A DNA stretch of 64,000 bases from Alcaligenaceae bacterium SAGV5. GTDB taxonomy: Bacteria > Pseudomonadota > Gammaproteobacteria > Burkholderiales > Burkholderiaceae_B. This document shows positions 34,070 to 43,141 of the stretch, one piece after another; the first letter of the stretch is position 1; the number at the start of each line of letters is the position of its first letter. The stretch lies in contig SPDP01000001.1 in assembly GCA_009360345.1 (NCBI GenBank), positions 1,178,001 to 1,242,000 of the forward strand. Reading direction: 5' to 3'. A program made the translations under genes and the position numbers. A model generated the notes under the pieces. It made no database searches, was not told the DNA's origin, and was given only the letters and a program-made list of their open reading frames with translations.

Positions 34070-34071
34070 GC

Positions 34072-35133
34072 CTAGGCCTCCAGCAGCCGTTGGGCGAAGG
34101 CGCGCCCGGTCGCGGCGGTGCCGAGGTTGCCGCCCACGTCGCGCGTGGATTCCCCTGCCTCGACCACGATGGCGGCGGTGCGCGCGATGGCATCGGCCGC
34201 GGCGACATAGGCGGGCTGGTTCGTGCGCCGGCCGTGCCAGTCCAGCAACTGGCCGGCGGACAGGATCAGCGAGAACGGATTGGCGATGTCCTGGCCGGCG
34301 ATATCCGGCGCCGAGCCGTGCGCGGCCTGGCCCATCGCGTAGCGCGCGCCCATGTTGAGCGAGCCGCCCAGCCCCAGGCTGCCGGACAGTTCGGCGGTCA
34401 GGTCGGACAGGATGTCGCCGAACATGTTGGTCGTGACGATGACGTCGAAACGCTGCGGGGCACGGACCACGTGCGCCATCATCGCGTCGACGATGAAGTC
34501 GTCGACGGTCACGTCGGGGAAGTCCCGCGCGACCTTGTGGCATTCGTCGATGAACATGCCGTCGCCGATCTTGAGCACGTTGGCCTTGTGGACGATGCTG
34601 ACATGCTTGCGCCGGGCGCTCGCCAGCTCGAAGGCGGCGCGGGCGATGCGCGCGCAGCACAGGCGGGTGATGCGGCGCAGGGACACCACCACGTCCTCGG
34701 TGATCAGCATCTCGCTGCCGCCCGAGGCGATGTTGCGGTCGGCGTAGAACCCCTCGGTGTTCTCGCGCACGACCACGAGGTCGAAGGCGTCGACCTTGTG
34801 CGGCACGCCCTGCCAGGTCCGCGACGGGCGGATGTTGGCGTACAGGTCGAGCTCCTTGCGGAAGAACATGGAGGGGTTGATCTCGCCTTTGCTTTCGTCC
34901 TTGAAATCGAAGGTCGCCATCGGGCCGAGCATCAGGCCATCGGCGGCGCGGACCTTGTCCAGCAGCGCCGGGGTGACCGTGGCGCCGTGGCGCCGCAGGC
35001 TGTCGTGGCCCGCGATGTCGTGTTCCAGGGCAAGCTCGAAACCGAAGCGCTGCGACGCCGCGCGCAGCACTTCGACCGTGGCGGCCATGGTCTCGGGGCC
35101 GATGCCGTCGCCGGGAAGTACGATGATTTTCAT
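34072..35133 (-). CDS. Isocitrate/isopropylmalate/tartrate dehydrogenase family protein
   Basis: This NAD-dependent beta-decarboxylating dehydrogenase of 353 residues starts KIIVLPGDGIGPETMAATVEV. It has the substrate arginine in YANIRPSRTWQG, VVVRENTEGFYADRN, the catalytic lysine in SIVHKANVLKIGDGMF, metal aspartates in TTNMFGDILSDLTAEL, and the adenosine segment GSAPDIAGQDIANP. It is not clearly LeuB or Icd; the sequence is closer to the broad tartrate/malate-type dehydrogenases. It ends 2 bases before the LigI-like gene, so the two enzymes are encoded together and should act on one hydroxy-dicarboxylate pathway. Confidence 0.87.
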   Translation of the reverse strand: MKIIVLPGDGIGPETMAATVEVLRAASQRFGFELALEHDIAGHDSLRRHGATVTPALLDKVRAADGLMLGPMATFDFKDESKGEINPSMFFRKELDLYANIRPSRTWQGVPHKVDAFDLVVVRENTEGFYADRNIASGGSEMLITEDVVVSLRRITRLCCARIARAAFELASARRKHVSIVHKANVLKIGDGMFIDECHKVARDFPDVTVDDFIVDAMMAHVVRAPQRFDVIVTTNMFGDILSDLTAELSGSLGLGGSLNMGARYAMGQAAHGSAPDIAGQDIANPFSLILSAGQLLDWHGRRTNQPAYVAAADAIARTAAIVVEAGESTRDVGGNLGTAATGRAFAQRLLEA

Positions 35134-35184
35134 GATGTTCCAGCCAGAAGGTAAGGGGGTACAGGCCGCTGGGCCTGGAAAGCG

Positions 35185-36177
35185 TTAATCGATGTGCGCC
35201 TGGGTATTCTTGACCAGGGCCGCGTATTTATCCATTTCCGCGCGCACGAACTTGCCGAAGCGCTCGGGCGTCATCGGGGCGACGGCGCTGCCTTCGGCTT
35301 CGAAGCGGCTGCGCAGCTCGGGTTTCTGGGTGATGCGGTTGATGTGGCCGGCCAGCAGCTCGACGATCGCGGGCGGGGTGGCGGCCGGCGCGAAGTAACC
35401 GCCCCACAGGCTGAACTCGAAGCCGGGCAGGGTCTGGGCGACGGTCGGCACGCCGGCCAGCGCCGCGACCGGCTCGAGGGACGAGACGGCCAGCGCGCGC
35501 ACGCGTCCGCCCTGGATGTGGGGCATGATCGACGAGGCGCTGGCAAAGAAGCACTGCACCTGTCCGCCGATGAGGTCGGAGATCGCTTGTCCCGCTCCCT
35601 TGTAGGGAATGTGGGTCATGTCGGTCTTCGAGCGGACCGCCATCGCCGCGGCCGCCAGGTGGCCGGGCGTCGCCGTGCCCGATGAGGCGTAGGCGACGCT
35701 GCCGGGCTTGTCCCGCGCGGCCTGCAGCAGCGCCTCGACGCTGCGGTAGGGCGAGTTCTGCGGGACGGCCAGCACCAGCGGCGCGTTGCCGACCAGGGCG
35801 ATCGCGCGCAGGTCCTTCTGGGCGTCGTAGCCCGGGTTCTTCATGGCGAAGCCGTTGATGGCGATCTCGCCGGTCTGGCCCAGCAGCAGCGTGTGGCCGT
35901 CGGGGTCGGCGCGCACGACCTGGCGGGTGCCGAGCGCGCCGCTGGCGCCGGGACGGTTCTCGACGATGACGGATTGCCCCAGGGCGTGTCCGAGGTCCTG
36001 GGACAGCAGCCGCGCGAACACGTCGCCCTGGCCGCCGGGAGCGTAGGGAACGATGACCGTGACGGGCTTGGTCGGATAGTTGCCGGCGGCGCGGCCGGCG
36101 CCGCCGGCAGCCAGCATGGCGGTGGCCGTGCCGAGCCGGACGAAGTCGCGTCGTGACAAGGAAGAGAAGGTGGTCAT
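35185..36177 (-). CDS. Bug family receptor with Tat-type signal
   Basis: The 330-residue Bug/TctC solute-binding protein is unusual for its twin-arginine-like signal SLSRRDFVRLGTATAMLAAGG, rather than the Sec type of the others here. The mature protein shows YPTKPVTVIVPYAPGGQGDV, VIVENRPGASGALG and MTHIPYKGAGQAISDL. I chose the ATG at 36177. It lies between the dehydrogenase gene and a second Bug gene in one leftward operon. Two adjacent Bug receptors suggest two related ligands or a binding and signalling pair. Confidence 0.9.
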   Translation of the reverse strand: MTTFSSLSRRDFVRLGTATAMLAAGGAGRAAGNYPTKPVTVIVPYAPGGQGDVFARLLSQDLGHALGQSVIVENRPGASGALGTRQVVRADPDGHTLLLGQTGEIAINGFAMKNPGYDAQKDLRAIALVGNAPLVLAVPQNSPYRSVEALLQAARDKPGSVAYASSGTATPGHLAAAAMAVRSKTDMTHIPYKGAGQAISDLIGGQVQCFFASASSIMPHIQGGRVRALAVSSLEPVAALAGVPTVAQTLPGFEFSLWGGYFAPAATPPAIVELLAGHINRITQKPELRSRFEAEGSAVAPMTPERFGKFVRAEMDKYAALVKNTQAHID

Positions 36178-36212
36178 GGGGAGTCTCGCGATGGTTTTCT
36201 TGGTCGGGCCGG

Positions 36213-37184
36213 TCATTGCAGTTGAATGCCGGGCTTGGCGACGACGCCGCGCCACAGCGCCAGTTCCTTGCGCAGTTCCTGGCCGAACGCGGCGGGACTG
36301 AGCGACAGCGGCGTCGCGCCTTCGTGCCGCAGCCGCTCCTGCACGGGCGCGGCCGAGGCGGCGGCGATCACCGCCTTGTTCAGGGCCTGCACCACGGCGG
36401 GGGGCGTGGCGGCGGGGGCCAGCACGCCCCACCAGGTGGTCACGTCATAGCCTTTTACACCCGTCTCGGCCAGGGTGGGGACCTCGGGAAACAAGGCCGA
36501 GCGCTTGTCGCTGGTCACGGCCAGCAGGTTCAGCTTGTTTTCCTTGATGTGAGGCAGGATGGTCGGCACGGTCGCGAAGAACACGTCCACGCGTCCGGCC
36601 AGCAGTTCCATGCTGGCCGGGGCGCTGCCCTTGAACGGCACGTGGGTCATGGCCAGCCCCGTCTGCTGCCGGAACAGTTCGCCGGCCAGGTGGTTGATGC
36701 TGCCGGGACCGGCCGAGCAGAAGTTCAGGCCTTCGGCGCGGGCGCGCGCGGTGGCCAGCAGTTGCGGCACCGTCGCCGCGCCGAGCTGCTTGCTGGTCAC
36801 CAACAGCAGGGGGCCGCGGCCGATCATGGCGACCGGGGCGAAGTCGCGTTCCGGATCGTAGGGCAGCTTGGGCTCGAACGCGGCGTTGGTGGCGAAGGTC
36901 GAGGTCGCGAACAGCACGGTGTAGCCGTCCGGCCGCGCCTTGGCGACCGCATTGGCGCCCATGGAACCGCCGCCGCCGCCGCGGTTTTCCACGACCACGG
37001 GCTGGCGCAACTGGTCGCTCATCTGCTTGGCGATGTCGCGGGCGATGCTGTCGGTGCCGCCGCCCGCGGCGAAGGGGACCACGAGCGTGACCGGCCGCTG
37101 GGGCCAGGCATCGTCGGCCCGGGCCCAGGGGGATGCCAGCGTGCCGGCCGTCACGGCGGCCAGGAGAATGAAGCGTCGCTTCAT
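36213..37184 (-). CDS. Bug family tripartite tricarboxylate transporter receptor
   Basis: The 323-residue protein has a Sec signal (MKRRFILLAAVTAGTLASPW), then WPQRPVTLVVPFAAGGGTDS, VVVENRGGGGGSMGANAVA, ARPDGYTVLFATS and MTHVPFKGSAPAS, which are all Bug hallmarks. I chose the ATG at 37184. It is the promoter-proximal gene of the leftward operon, with the LysR gene divergent 114 bases away, so it is probably induced with its ligand. No membrane partners are encoded nearby. Confidence 0.9.
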   Translation of the reverse strand: MKRRFILLAAVTAGTLASPWARADDAWPQRPVTLVVPFAAGGGTDSIARDIAKQMSDQLRQPVVVENRGGGGGSMGANAVAKARPDGYTVLFATSTFATNAAFEPKLPYDPERDFAPVAMIGRGPLLLVTSKQLGAATVPQLLATARARAEGLNFCSAGPGSINHLAGELFRQQTGLAMTHVPFKGSAPASMELLAGRVDVFFATVPTILPHIKENKLNLLAVTSDKRSALFPEVPTLAETGVKGYDVTTWWGVLAPAATPPAVVQALNKAVIAAASAAPVQERLRHEGATPLSLSPAAFGQELRKELALWRGVVAKPGIQLQ

Positions 37185-37285
37185 GGAAGTGCCTCCGAAA
37201 ATGTTCTGGAAGGCACTCATCGGTGCCTTGCCAGCATCGTCATGCATTCTGTTCCTGCTGTAAATTGCAAAAATACTTTCAATTG

Positions 37286-37300
37286 ATACGCTTATCGTAT
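37286..37300. promoter_or_regulatory. LysR-type operator (T-N11-A dyad) overlapping the LysR start
   Basis: ATACG-CTTAT-CGTAT is a perfect dyad with the T-N11-A pattern of LysR sites. It overlaps the ATG of the LysR gene, which suggests autorepression as well as control of the divergent Bug-dehydrogenase-amidohydrolase operon. The gap 37185-37298 is A/T-rich next to it. Confidence 0.6.
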
Positions 37301-38252
37301 GAATTTCGACCTGTCCGATCTCCGGGCCTTCGTGACGGTGGCGCAACTGGCCAGCTTCCGCGCCGCGGCGCAGGCCCTGCACGTATCCCAGCCGGCGCTG
37401 TCGCGCCGGGTCGACAAGCTGGAGCAGGCGCTCGGCATGCGGCTGTTCGAGCGCAGCACGCGGAAAGTCGAGCTCAATGCCATGGGCCGTTCGTTCCTGC
37501 CCCGCGCCCAGCACGTGCTGTCGGAACTGGAAGGGGCGCTGCTGGGCATGACCGAGCTGTCCGAGCGCATACGCGGGCTGGTCACGGTGGCGTGCATCCC
37601 GTCCGCCGTGGACAACTTCGTGGCCCGGGCCGCCAGTCTTTTTCACGCCCGTTTCCCGCGCATCCGGCTGCGGGTGCTGGACCAGCCGGCGCCCGACGTG
37701 CTGCTGTCGGTCTCGCGTTCGGACGCCGATTTCGGCATCAGTTACCTGGGCACGCGCGAACCCGATCTGGAGTTCGAGGAGTTGGCCCGCGAGCCCTTCG
37801 TCCTGGCCTGCCGGCCGGATCATCCGCTGGCCCGCCGGCGGCGTGTGCGCTGGGAGGAACTGGCCGGCGTGGAGTGCATCGGCCTGGCCGCCGGCGGTGG
37901 CAACCGCCTGCTGATCGACCAGGGATTGGCGCATCTGGCCGCGCGTCCCAATTGGATAGGCGAGGTGCTGCACGTGCCGGCGCTGCTCAGCCTGATCCAG
38001 GCGGGCGTGGGCGTGGGCGCCGTGCCCAGGCACGCGCTGTCCGGATCGGCGGGCCAGGGATTGGCGAGCGTGGAGCTGGTCGAGCCCGTGCTGGGCCGGC
38101 AGGTGGGCTTCATCTGGCGCCGCGGCCAGCCGGCCGCGCCCGCGGTGCAGGCCTTCCGGGATGTCATCGTCGCCGAAGCACGGGCACGGCGAGAGGATCG
38201 TACCGGAGTATGCTTGGCGGCAGCCGACCGACACACGGGGAAGACGCCATGA
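37299..38252 (+). CDS. LysR family regulator overlapping ftsH
   Basis: The 317-residue protein has the LysR winged helix at residues 1-60 (LRAFVTVAQLASFRAAAQAL, then VSQPALSRRVDKLEQ) and a CbnR/CynR-like effector domain (GLVTVACIPSAVDNF, FVLACRPDHPLARR). It diverges from the two-Bug operon and probably activates it. Its stop codon overlaps the ATG of the second ftsH gene (ATGA), which is unusual because a catabolic regulator and a membrane protease would then be co-translated. It is not clear whether that has meaning or reflects gene packing. Confidence 0.88.
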   Translation: MNFDLSDLRAFVTVAQLASFRAAAQALHVSQPALSRRVDKLEQALGMRLFERSTRKVELNAMGRSFLPRAQHVLSELEGALLGMTELSERIRGLVTVACIPSAVDNFVARAASLFHARFPRIRLRVLDQPAPDVLLSVSRSDADFGISYLGTREPDLEFEELAREPFVLACRPDHPLARRRRVRWEELAGVECIGLAAGGGNRLLIDQGLAHLAARPNWIGEVLHVPALLSLIQAGVGVGAVPRHALSGSAGQGLASVELVEPVLGRQVGFIWRRGQPAAPAVQAFRDVIVAEARARREDRTGVCLAAADRHTGKTP

Positions 38253-40288
38253 AGTGGCCCAGCCAGCAAGAGCCGAAAAAACCTGCGAATACCGCGGGAG
38301 GCAAGGGCGGACTGCCCGACGGCCGCAACGCGGGCAGTCCGATGTCCATGCCGCCGCGCCGCATGTGGCTGATTTTCCTGGCGGTATTGCTGGTCAACTA
38401 CTTCCTGGCCCGCTACCTGTCGGGCGGCGGCGCCGACGCGCCCATCACCGTGCCGTACACGGTCTTCAAGGAAGAAGTCGCCAAGGGCAACGTCACGGCG
38501 ATCTACAGCCAGGGCGAGCGCATCGAGGGCCGCTTCGTCAAGGCCGTCACCTGGCCGACGGCAACGACCGAGGCGCCCGCCAAGGCCGGCGCGCAGGCCC
38601 AGCCGCCGCGCACGTCCACGACCTTCGAAAGCACGCTGCCGGTGTTCGTGGGGCCGGGCTTCGAACAGTTCCTGATCGACCACAAGGTCGAGATCAGCGC
38701 CGAGCCCATCCAGAGCGGCAATTGGCTGACCACGGTGATCTTCGGCTTCGGGCCCGCCATTTTCATCATCGCGTTCTACGTCTGGCTGTACCGGCGGGCG
38801 GCGCGGCAAGGCGGCATGGGCGGCAGCATGTTCGGGCTGGGCAAGAGCAAGGCGCGCCGCTACGACCTGGAGGGCGGCGACAAGGTCACGTTCGAGGACG
38901 TGGCCGGGATCGACGAGGCCGAGAACGAGCTGGTCGAGGTGGTCGATTTCCTGAAGAATCCCGCCAAGTACACGCGCCTGGGCGGCTCCGCCCCCAAGGG
39001 CGTGCTGCTGGTGGGCGCGCCGGGCACGGGCAAGACGCTGCTCGCCAAGGCCGTGGCGGGCGAGGCCGGCGTGCCGTTCTTCTCGATGAGCGCGGCCGAG
39101 TTCGTCGAGATGATCGTGGGCGTGGGCGCGGCGCGGGTGCGCGACCTGTTCAAGCAGGCGCGCGAGCAGGCGCCGTCCATCATCTTCATCGACGAGATCG
39201 ACTCCATCGGCCGCGCGCGCGGCCAGGTGGCGCTGGGCGGATCCAGCGAGCAGGAGCAGACCCTGAACCAGATCCTGACCGAGATGGACGGGTTCTCCGG
39301 GCGCGAGGGCGTCATCGTGCTGGCGGCCACCAACCAGCCCGATGTGCTGGACAAGGCCTTGCTGCGGCCGGGCCGCTTCGACCGGCGCGTGGTGGTCAAC
39401 CTGCCCGACAAGAACGGCCGCGAGGCCATCCTGAAGGTCCACACGCGCAAGACGCCGCTGGCCGCGGACGTGGACCTGCCGGAGCTGGCCTCGACCACGC
39501 CGGGCCTGTCGGGCGCCGACTTGAAGAACCTGGTGAACGAGGCGGCCCTGCTGGCGGCCCGCCGGGACCAGGACCAGGTGCACCAGAAGGATTTCAACGA
39601 CGCGCTGGAGAAAATCGTGCTGGGCCCCGAGCGCCCGCTGATCCTGAGCCATGCCGACCGTGAGCGGATCGCCTATCACGAGGGCGGCCACGCCATCCTG
39701 GGGCTGCTGGTGCCGGGCGCCGACCCGGTGCACCGCGTCACCATCGTGCCGCGCGGCCAGGCCCTGGGCGTGACCTACCAGCGCCCGCAGACCGATCGCT
39801 ACAACTATCCCGAGGCCTATCTGCTGGCGCGCATCGTCGGCATGCTGGGCGGCCGGGCGGCCGAGGAGGTGGTCTACGGCACGCGTACCACCGGCGCGGA
39901 GAGCGATATCGAGCAGGCGACCAACCTGGCGCGCAACATGGTCATGCGCTGGGGCATGAGCGACCGGCTGGGCATGGTCCAGCTCGCGCCGCGCCAGAAT
40001 CCCTATCTGGGAGGCGGGGGCGGCAGCCTGCCGTACAGCGAGGAAACGGCCCGGGCGGTGGACGACGAGGTGCAGAAGCTCATCCATGGCTGCCACGATC
40101 GCGCGCTCGGCCTGCTGCGCGAACATCGTGCCCAGCTCGACGCGCTGGTGCGCGCGTTGCTGGAGCGGGAAACCCTGGACGAGAAAGAAATCCTCGCGGC
40201 GACGGGACTGCCGCCCGCGCCGCGTCTCAACGAACTGCCCGAAGGCAGCCGGCGGCGGGACGACGAAGGCAAGCTGCCGCTGCTGTGA
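38249..40288 (+). CDS. ftsH: Second FtsH-type ATP-dependent zinc metalloprotease
   Basis: FtsH is a hexameric inner-membrane AAA+ protease for damaged or regulatory proteins. The 679-residue product has transmembrane helices near residues 33-53 ([19 protein letters not shown]) and 155-180, and Walker A GAPGTGKT. It also has Walker [16 protein letters not shown], the second region of homology [11 protein letters not shown], and the zinc site His477-Glu478-Gly-Gly-His481 (HEGGH in place of the common HEAGH). Its periplasmic loop carries a Pro/Ala-rich insert ([15 protein letters not shown]). It lacks the usual neighbours (rlmE, folP, glmM), so it is probably a paralogue, encoded with a LysR gene. 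Confidence 0.92.
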   Translation: MKWPSQQEPKKPANTAGGKGGLPDGRNAGSPMSMPPRRMWLIFLAVLLVNYFLARYLSGGGADAPITVPYTVFKEEVAKGNVTAIYSQGERIEGRFVKAVTWPTATTEAPAKAGAQAQPPRTSTTFESTLPVFVGPGFEQFLIDHKVEISAEPIQSGNWLTTVIFGFGPAIFIIAFYVWLYRRAARQGGMGGSMFGLGKSKARRYDLEGGDKVTFEDVAGIDEAENELVEVVDFLKNPAKYTRLGGSAPKGVLLVGAPGTGKTLLAKAVAGEAGVPFFSMSAAEFVEMIVGVGAARVRDLFKQAREQAPSIIFIDEIDSIGRARGQVALGGSSEQEQTLNQILTEMDGFSGREGVIVLAATNQPDVLDKALLRPGRFDRRVVVNLPDKNGREAILKVHTRKTPLAADVDLPELASTTPGLSGADLKNLVNEAALLAARRDQDQVHQKDFNDALEKIVLGPERPLILSHADRERIAYHEGGHAILGLLVPGADPVHRVTIVPRGQALGVTYQRPQTDRYNYPEAYLLARIVGMLGGRAAEEVVYGTRTTGAESDIEQATNLARNMVMRWGMSDRLGMVQLAPRQNPYLGGGGGSLPYSEETARAVDDEVQKLIHGCHDRALGLLREHRAQLDALVRALLERETLDEKEILAATGLPPAPRLNELPEGSRRRDDEGKLPLL

Positions 40289-40318
40289 TGCGGCGGCCCG
40301 TGCCGGCGCGCGCCCGCG

Positions 40319-41287
40319 TCACTCCTTCTGGATGCCCGCCTTGGCGATGATCTGTGCCCACTTCTGCGATTCGGCTGCCTGGAAGCGGCGCAGCTCATCG
40401 GGCGTGCTGGTCACCAGTTCGGTGCCGGTCGGCCCGTAGAATTTCGCCGCCGTCGGAGACTTGGCCGCGGTGACCAGGAGTTGGTTGAGACGAGTGACGA
40501 TCGCGTCGGAGGTGCCGGCGGGCACGTAGGCCGCGAACCAGTAGGTCGATTCATAGCCGGGAACGCCGGACTCCGAGATGGTCGGCACGTCGGGCGCGAG
40601 CGGGCTGCGGGTGGAGGTCGTGACGCCGAGCGCTTTCAGGTTGCCGCTCTTGGCCTGGGGCAGGCCGGTCGTCATGTCGGTCCACATGACCTGGATCTGG
40701 CCGCCGAGCAGGTCGGTGACGCCCATGGGATTGCTGCGGTAGGGCACCGGCACGATTTCCGTCCCCGTCGATTGCTTGAACAGTTCTCCGGCCACCCGGC
40801 TGGACGAGCTTCCGTATCCGAACGACAGCTTGCCGGCCTGGGCCTTCGCGAGGGCGATGAACTCCTTCACGTTGCTGACCGGCAGGCTGGGCGGCACGAC
40901 CATGATCTGGCCGCCTTTGCCGAGCAGCGTCACCGGTTCGAAATCCTTGACGGGGTCGTAGGGCAGTTTCTTGAACAAGTGCTCGTTGGCGGCATGGGTG
41001 GTGTTGGTCGTGATGAGCACCGTGTAGCCGTCATTCTTGGCGCGGGCCACGGTCTGGGCGCCGATGAAGGAGTTGGCGCCCGGTTTGTTCTCGATCACCA
41101 CGGGTTGCCCGGTCGCTTCCGAGACGGCCTGGCCGAGCGCCCGCGCGATCTGGTCGGTGGCGCTGGCGGCGGCGAAGGGCACGACGAAGGTGATGGGTTT
41201 GTCGGGAAACGTCTGGGCGCTGGCGGCCGAAGCGCCCAGCAAGGCGAGGCTGAGCACGGCAAGCTGCCGGCGGCGATGGGTGTTCAT
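40319..41287 (-). CDS. Bug family receptor linked to AtuA
   Basis: The 322-residue Bug protein has a Sec signal (RRQLAVLSLALLGASAASAQ), then FPDKPITFVVPFAAASATDQ (the common glycine run is replaced by AAASAT), VIENKPGANSFIGA and NDGYTVLITTNTT. Its start overlaps the stop of the small AtuA-like gene by 4 bases. Export of a ligand-binding receptor with AtuA-type enzymes suggests that the operon handles a branched or terpenoid acid. Confidence 0.9.
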   Translation of the reverse strand: MNTHRRRQLAVLSLALLGASAASAQTFPDKPITFVVPFAAASATDQIARALGQAVSEATGQPVVIENKPGANSFIGAQTVARAKNDGYTVLITTNTTHAANEHLFKKLPYDPVKDFEPVTLLGKGGQIMVVPPSLPVSNVKEFIALAKAQAGKLSFGYGSSSSRVAGELFKQSTGTEIVPVPYRSNPMGVTDLLGGQIQVMWTDMTTGLPQAKSGNLKALGVTTSTRSPLAPDVPTISESGVPGYESTYWFAAYVPAGTSDAIVTRLNQLLVTAAKSPTAAKFYGPTGTELVTSTPDELRRFQAAESQKWAQIIAKAGIQKE

Positions 41288-41637
41288 GATGTCTCCTCCT
41301 TATTGTCGATGGAAATGGGAAGCGTCAGTAGCAAGCTGGAAAGCGTCTTCCCGTGCGTGTCGAGGTTCAGCGAGTCGTTGACGCCGCCGTCGAGCACATC
41401 GTCCAGCACGAAATTCATGGCCGCCAGGCGCGGCAGCAGGTAGCGCCTGACCTGGGTCGGCGAGCGCGAAGAAAAAAGGCGGGCCACGCTGGCTTCGGTG
41501 ACCTGCTCGACCAGCAGCGGCCAGTCGGCGGGGTCGTAGGCAATGACGCTGATGGATGCGCGATTGCCCTTGTCGCCGGTGCGGGCGTGAGCCAGGTGGT
41601 GCAGGGGAACGGTACGGGGAGGCGTCGTCTTGTTCAT
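41284..41637 (-). CDS. AtuA C-terminal-like domain protein
   Basis: The 117-residue product corresponds to the C-terminal ferredoxin-fold part of AtuA, with VPLHHLAHARTGDKGNRASI near its start (a conserved 'ARSGDKG' type segment) and NFVLDDVLDGGVNDSLNLD near the end. In many bacteria this is fused to the larger AtuA domain; here it is a separate gene whose ATG overlaps the preceding stop by 4 bases. Function is likely within the acyclic terpene utilisation or related acyl-CoA pathway, but it is undefined biochemically. Confidence 0.82.
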   Translation of the reverse strand: MNKTTPPRTVPLHHLAHARTGDKGNRASISVIAYDPADWPLLVEQVTEASVARLFSSRSPTQVRRYLLPRLAAMNFVLDDVLDGGVNDSLNLDTHGKTLSSLLLTLPISIDNKEETS

Positions 41638-43019
41638 GCGGCGAACTCCCAGGTCGGCGCCAGCCAGTCGCGCGGCACCAGGCATGAGCCGCTGCCCAGC
41701 CGCGGCGTGACGGCCGTGCGCACCCCGCCGCCGCCGGCCGGCCCGCAGGTATACAGGGCCAGCACTTCGCGCGCCACCCGCTCGGCATCCTGGCGGGACG
41801 CGGCCGCCGCGGCGATGCGCAGCCGCAGGTCTTGCACCGGCGAGGCCGGCACATCGGCCGAGGCCGCCCAGTGCCCATTGTCGTCGCCGAACACGCTGGT
41901 GACGCCGATGAAATCGGCGCGCATCTTCAGGTTTCCCAGGCCGAGCGCGTCCAGCCGCCTGCGCACGACGTCGGCTGCCAGCGCCGCGCGCGCCGCCGCA
42001 TTGGGGCCGGCATAGGAGATTTCCCCTTCCGCCAGCCACGGGCCTTCGTAGCAAAGCGTGGCCTTGAGCGTGGCCGGCCGTGGATGGCCGCGCACGCCGG
42101 TGATCTCCACCCGGTCGCCGCCGATCTGGCGGACCTCGGCCTCGGTGATGTCGGCCACCACGTCGGGTGTCAGGTAGGCGCCGGGGTCGTGTATCTCGTA
42201 CAGCAACTGCTCGATGACGGTCCGGCGATCCACGCAGCCGCCGGTGTGCTCGGCCTTGGTCACGACGAAGCGTCCGTCCTCGTGCATTTCGATGATGGGA
42301 AAGCCCAGGTCGGCGAGATCGGGGACGTCCTTGAAGCCCGGGTCGGCGAAATAGCCGCCGCATACCTGTCCGCCGCATTCAAGAATGTGTCCGGCCATCG
42401 TGCCCGCCGCCAGTCGATCCCAGTCGTCGTCGGGCCAGTCGAAATGGGCAAGCATGGGGCCGAGCGCCAACGCGGGATCGGCCACCCGGCCGGTGACCAC
42501 GACCTGCGCGCCGGCCCGCAGCGCCGCGGCGATTTCGCGCGCTCCCAGGTAGGCGTTCGCGCTGACCAGGGGCCGTTCGATCGACGATTGTTCGAGCAGC
42601 GCGCGCATCTGCCCGGCGGTGAGCGCCGTCAGCAGGTCGTCGCCGTTGACGATGGCCACGCGCAGCGCGGGCAGGCCGAGGGAGGCGGCCAGCCGCTGCA
42701 GTTGCCGCGCCGCGCCGCGCGGGTTGGCCGCGCCGAAGTTGCCGACGATCGGAATGCCACCGAGCACGCAGTCGGACAGGACGGGGGCGACGAAGCGCTC
42801 CAGGGAGGGCTCCCAGCCCGAGTCCGGATTCAGCTTGCGCTGCAACTGCGCCAGCGCCAGGGTGCGTTCGGCCAGGGTCTCGAAGATCAGGGCGCGCGGC
42901 CCGTCGTGCGCCAGCAGGGTCCGGACCACGGGGACGGCCGCGTCCCAGCGGTCCCCGGAAAAGCCTGCGCCGGAGCCGATGCGCAGGCGCGGTACAGAGG
43001 ACGAAGAAGAGGAAGGCAT
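41634..43019 (-). CDS. AtuA family protein (acyclic terpene utilisation, large domain)
   Basis: The 461-residue protein matches the AtuA large domain: LRIGSGAGFSGDRWDAAVPV at the start, LIFETLAERTLALAQ, PIVGNFGAANPRGAARQLQ, VVVTGRVADPALALGPM, GHILECGGQVCGGYFADPG and RVEITGVRGHPRPATLK. AtuA proteins occur in citronellol/geraniol breakdown and in many uncharacterised acyl-CoA operons. The start ATG at 43019 sits ahead of a Ser-rich tract (PSSSSSSVP). None of the other atu genes (carboxylase, citronellyl-CoA dehydrogenase) is nearby, so the substrate may not be a terpene. Confidence 0.85.
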   Translation of the reverse strand: MPSSSSSSVPRLRIGSGAGFSGDRWDAAVPVVRTLLAHDGPRALIFETLAERTLALAQLQRKLNPDSGWEPSLERFVAPVLSDCVLGGIPIVGNFGAANPRGAARQLQRLAASLGLPALRVAIVNGDDLLTALTAGQMRALLEQSSIERPLVSANAYLGAREIAAALRAGAQVVVTGRVADPALALGPMLAHFDWPDDDWDRLAAGTMAGHILECGGQVCGGYFADPGFKDVPDLADLGFPIIEMHEDGRFVVTKAEHTGGCVDRRTVIEQLLYEIHDPGAYLTPDVVADITEAEVRQIGGDRVEITGVRGHPRPATLKATLCYEGPWLAEGEISYAGPNAAARAALAADVVRRRLDALGLGNLKMRADFIGVTSVFGDDNGHWAASADVPASPVQDLRLRIAAAAASRQDAERVAREVLALYTCGPAGGGGVRTAVTPRLGSGSCLVPRDWLAPTWEFAA

Positions 43020-43141
43020 GCACACCCGGTCGTGGTCGTGGAAGCGGGTCCGGATCGGGACCTGCGGATGAGCGAGACGATAGGGGGGCGGGGAGTATTC
43101 CGGGAAATGGATTATTTGGGATAACTGATTTGAAAAACCGA

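Noticed and set aside
37820-40126. Long reverse-strand frame opposite ftsH
   Set aside because: It lies antisense to a complete FtsH with all AAA+ and zinc motifs, and the translated product is low-complexity His/Arg/Gln-rich with no family features.
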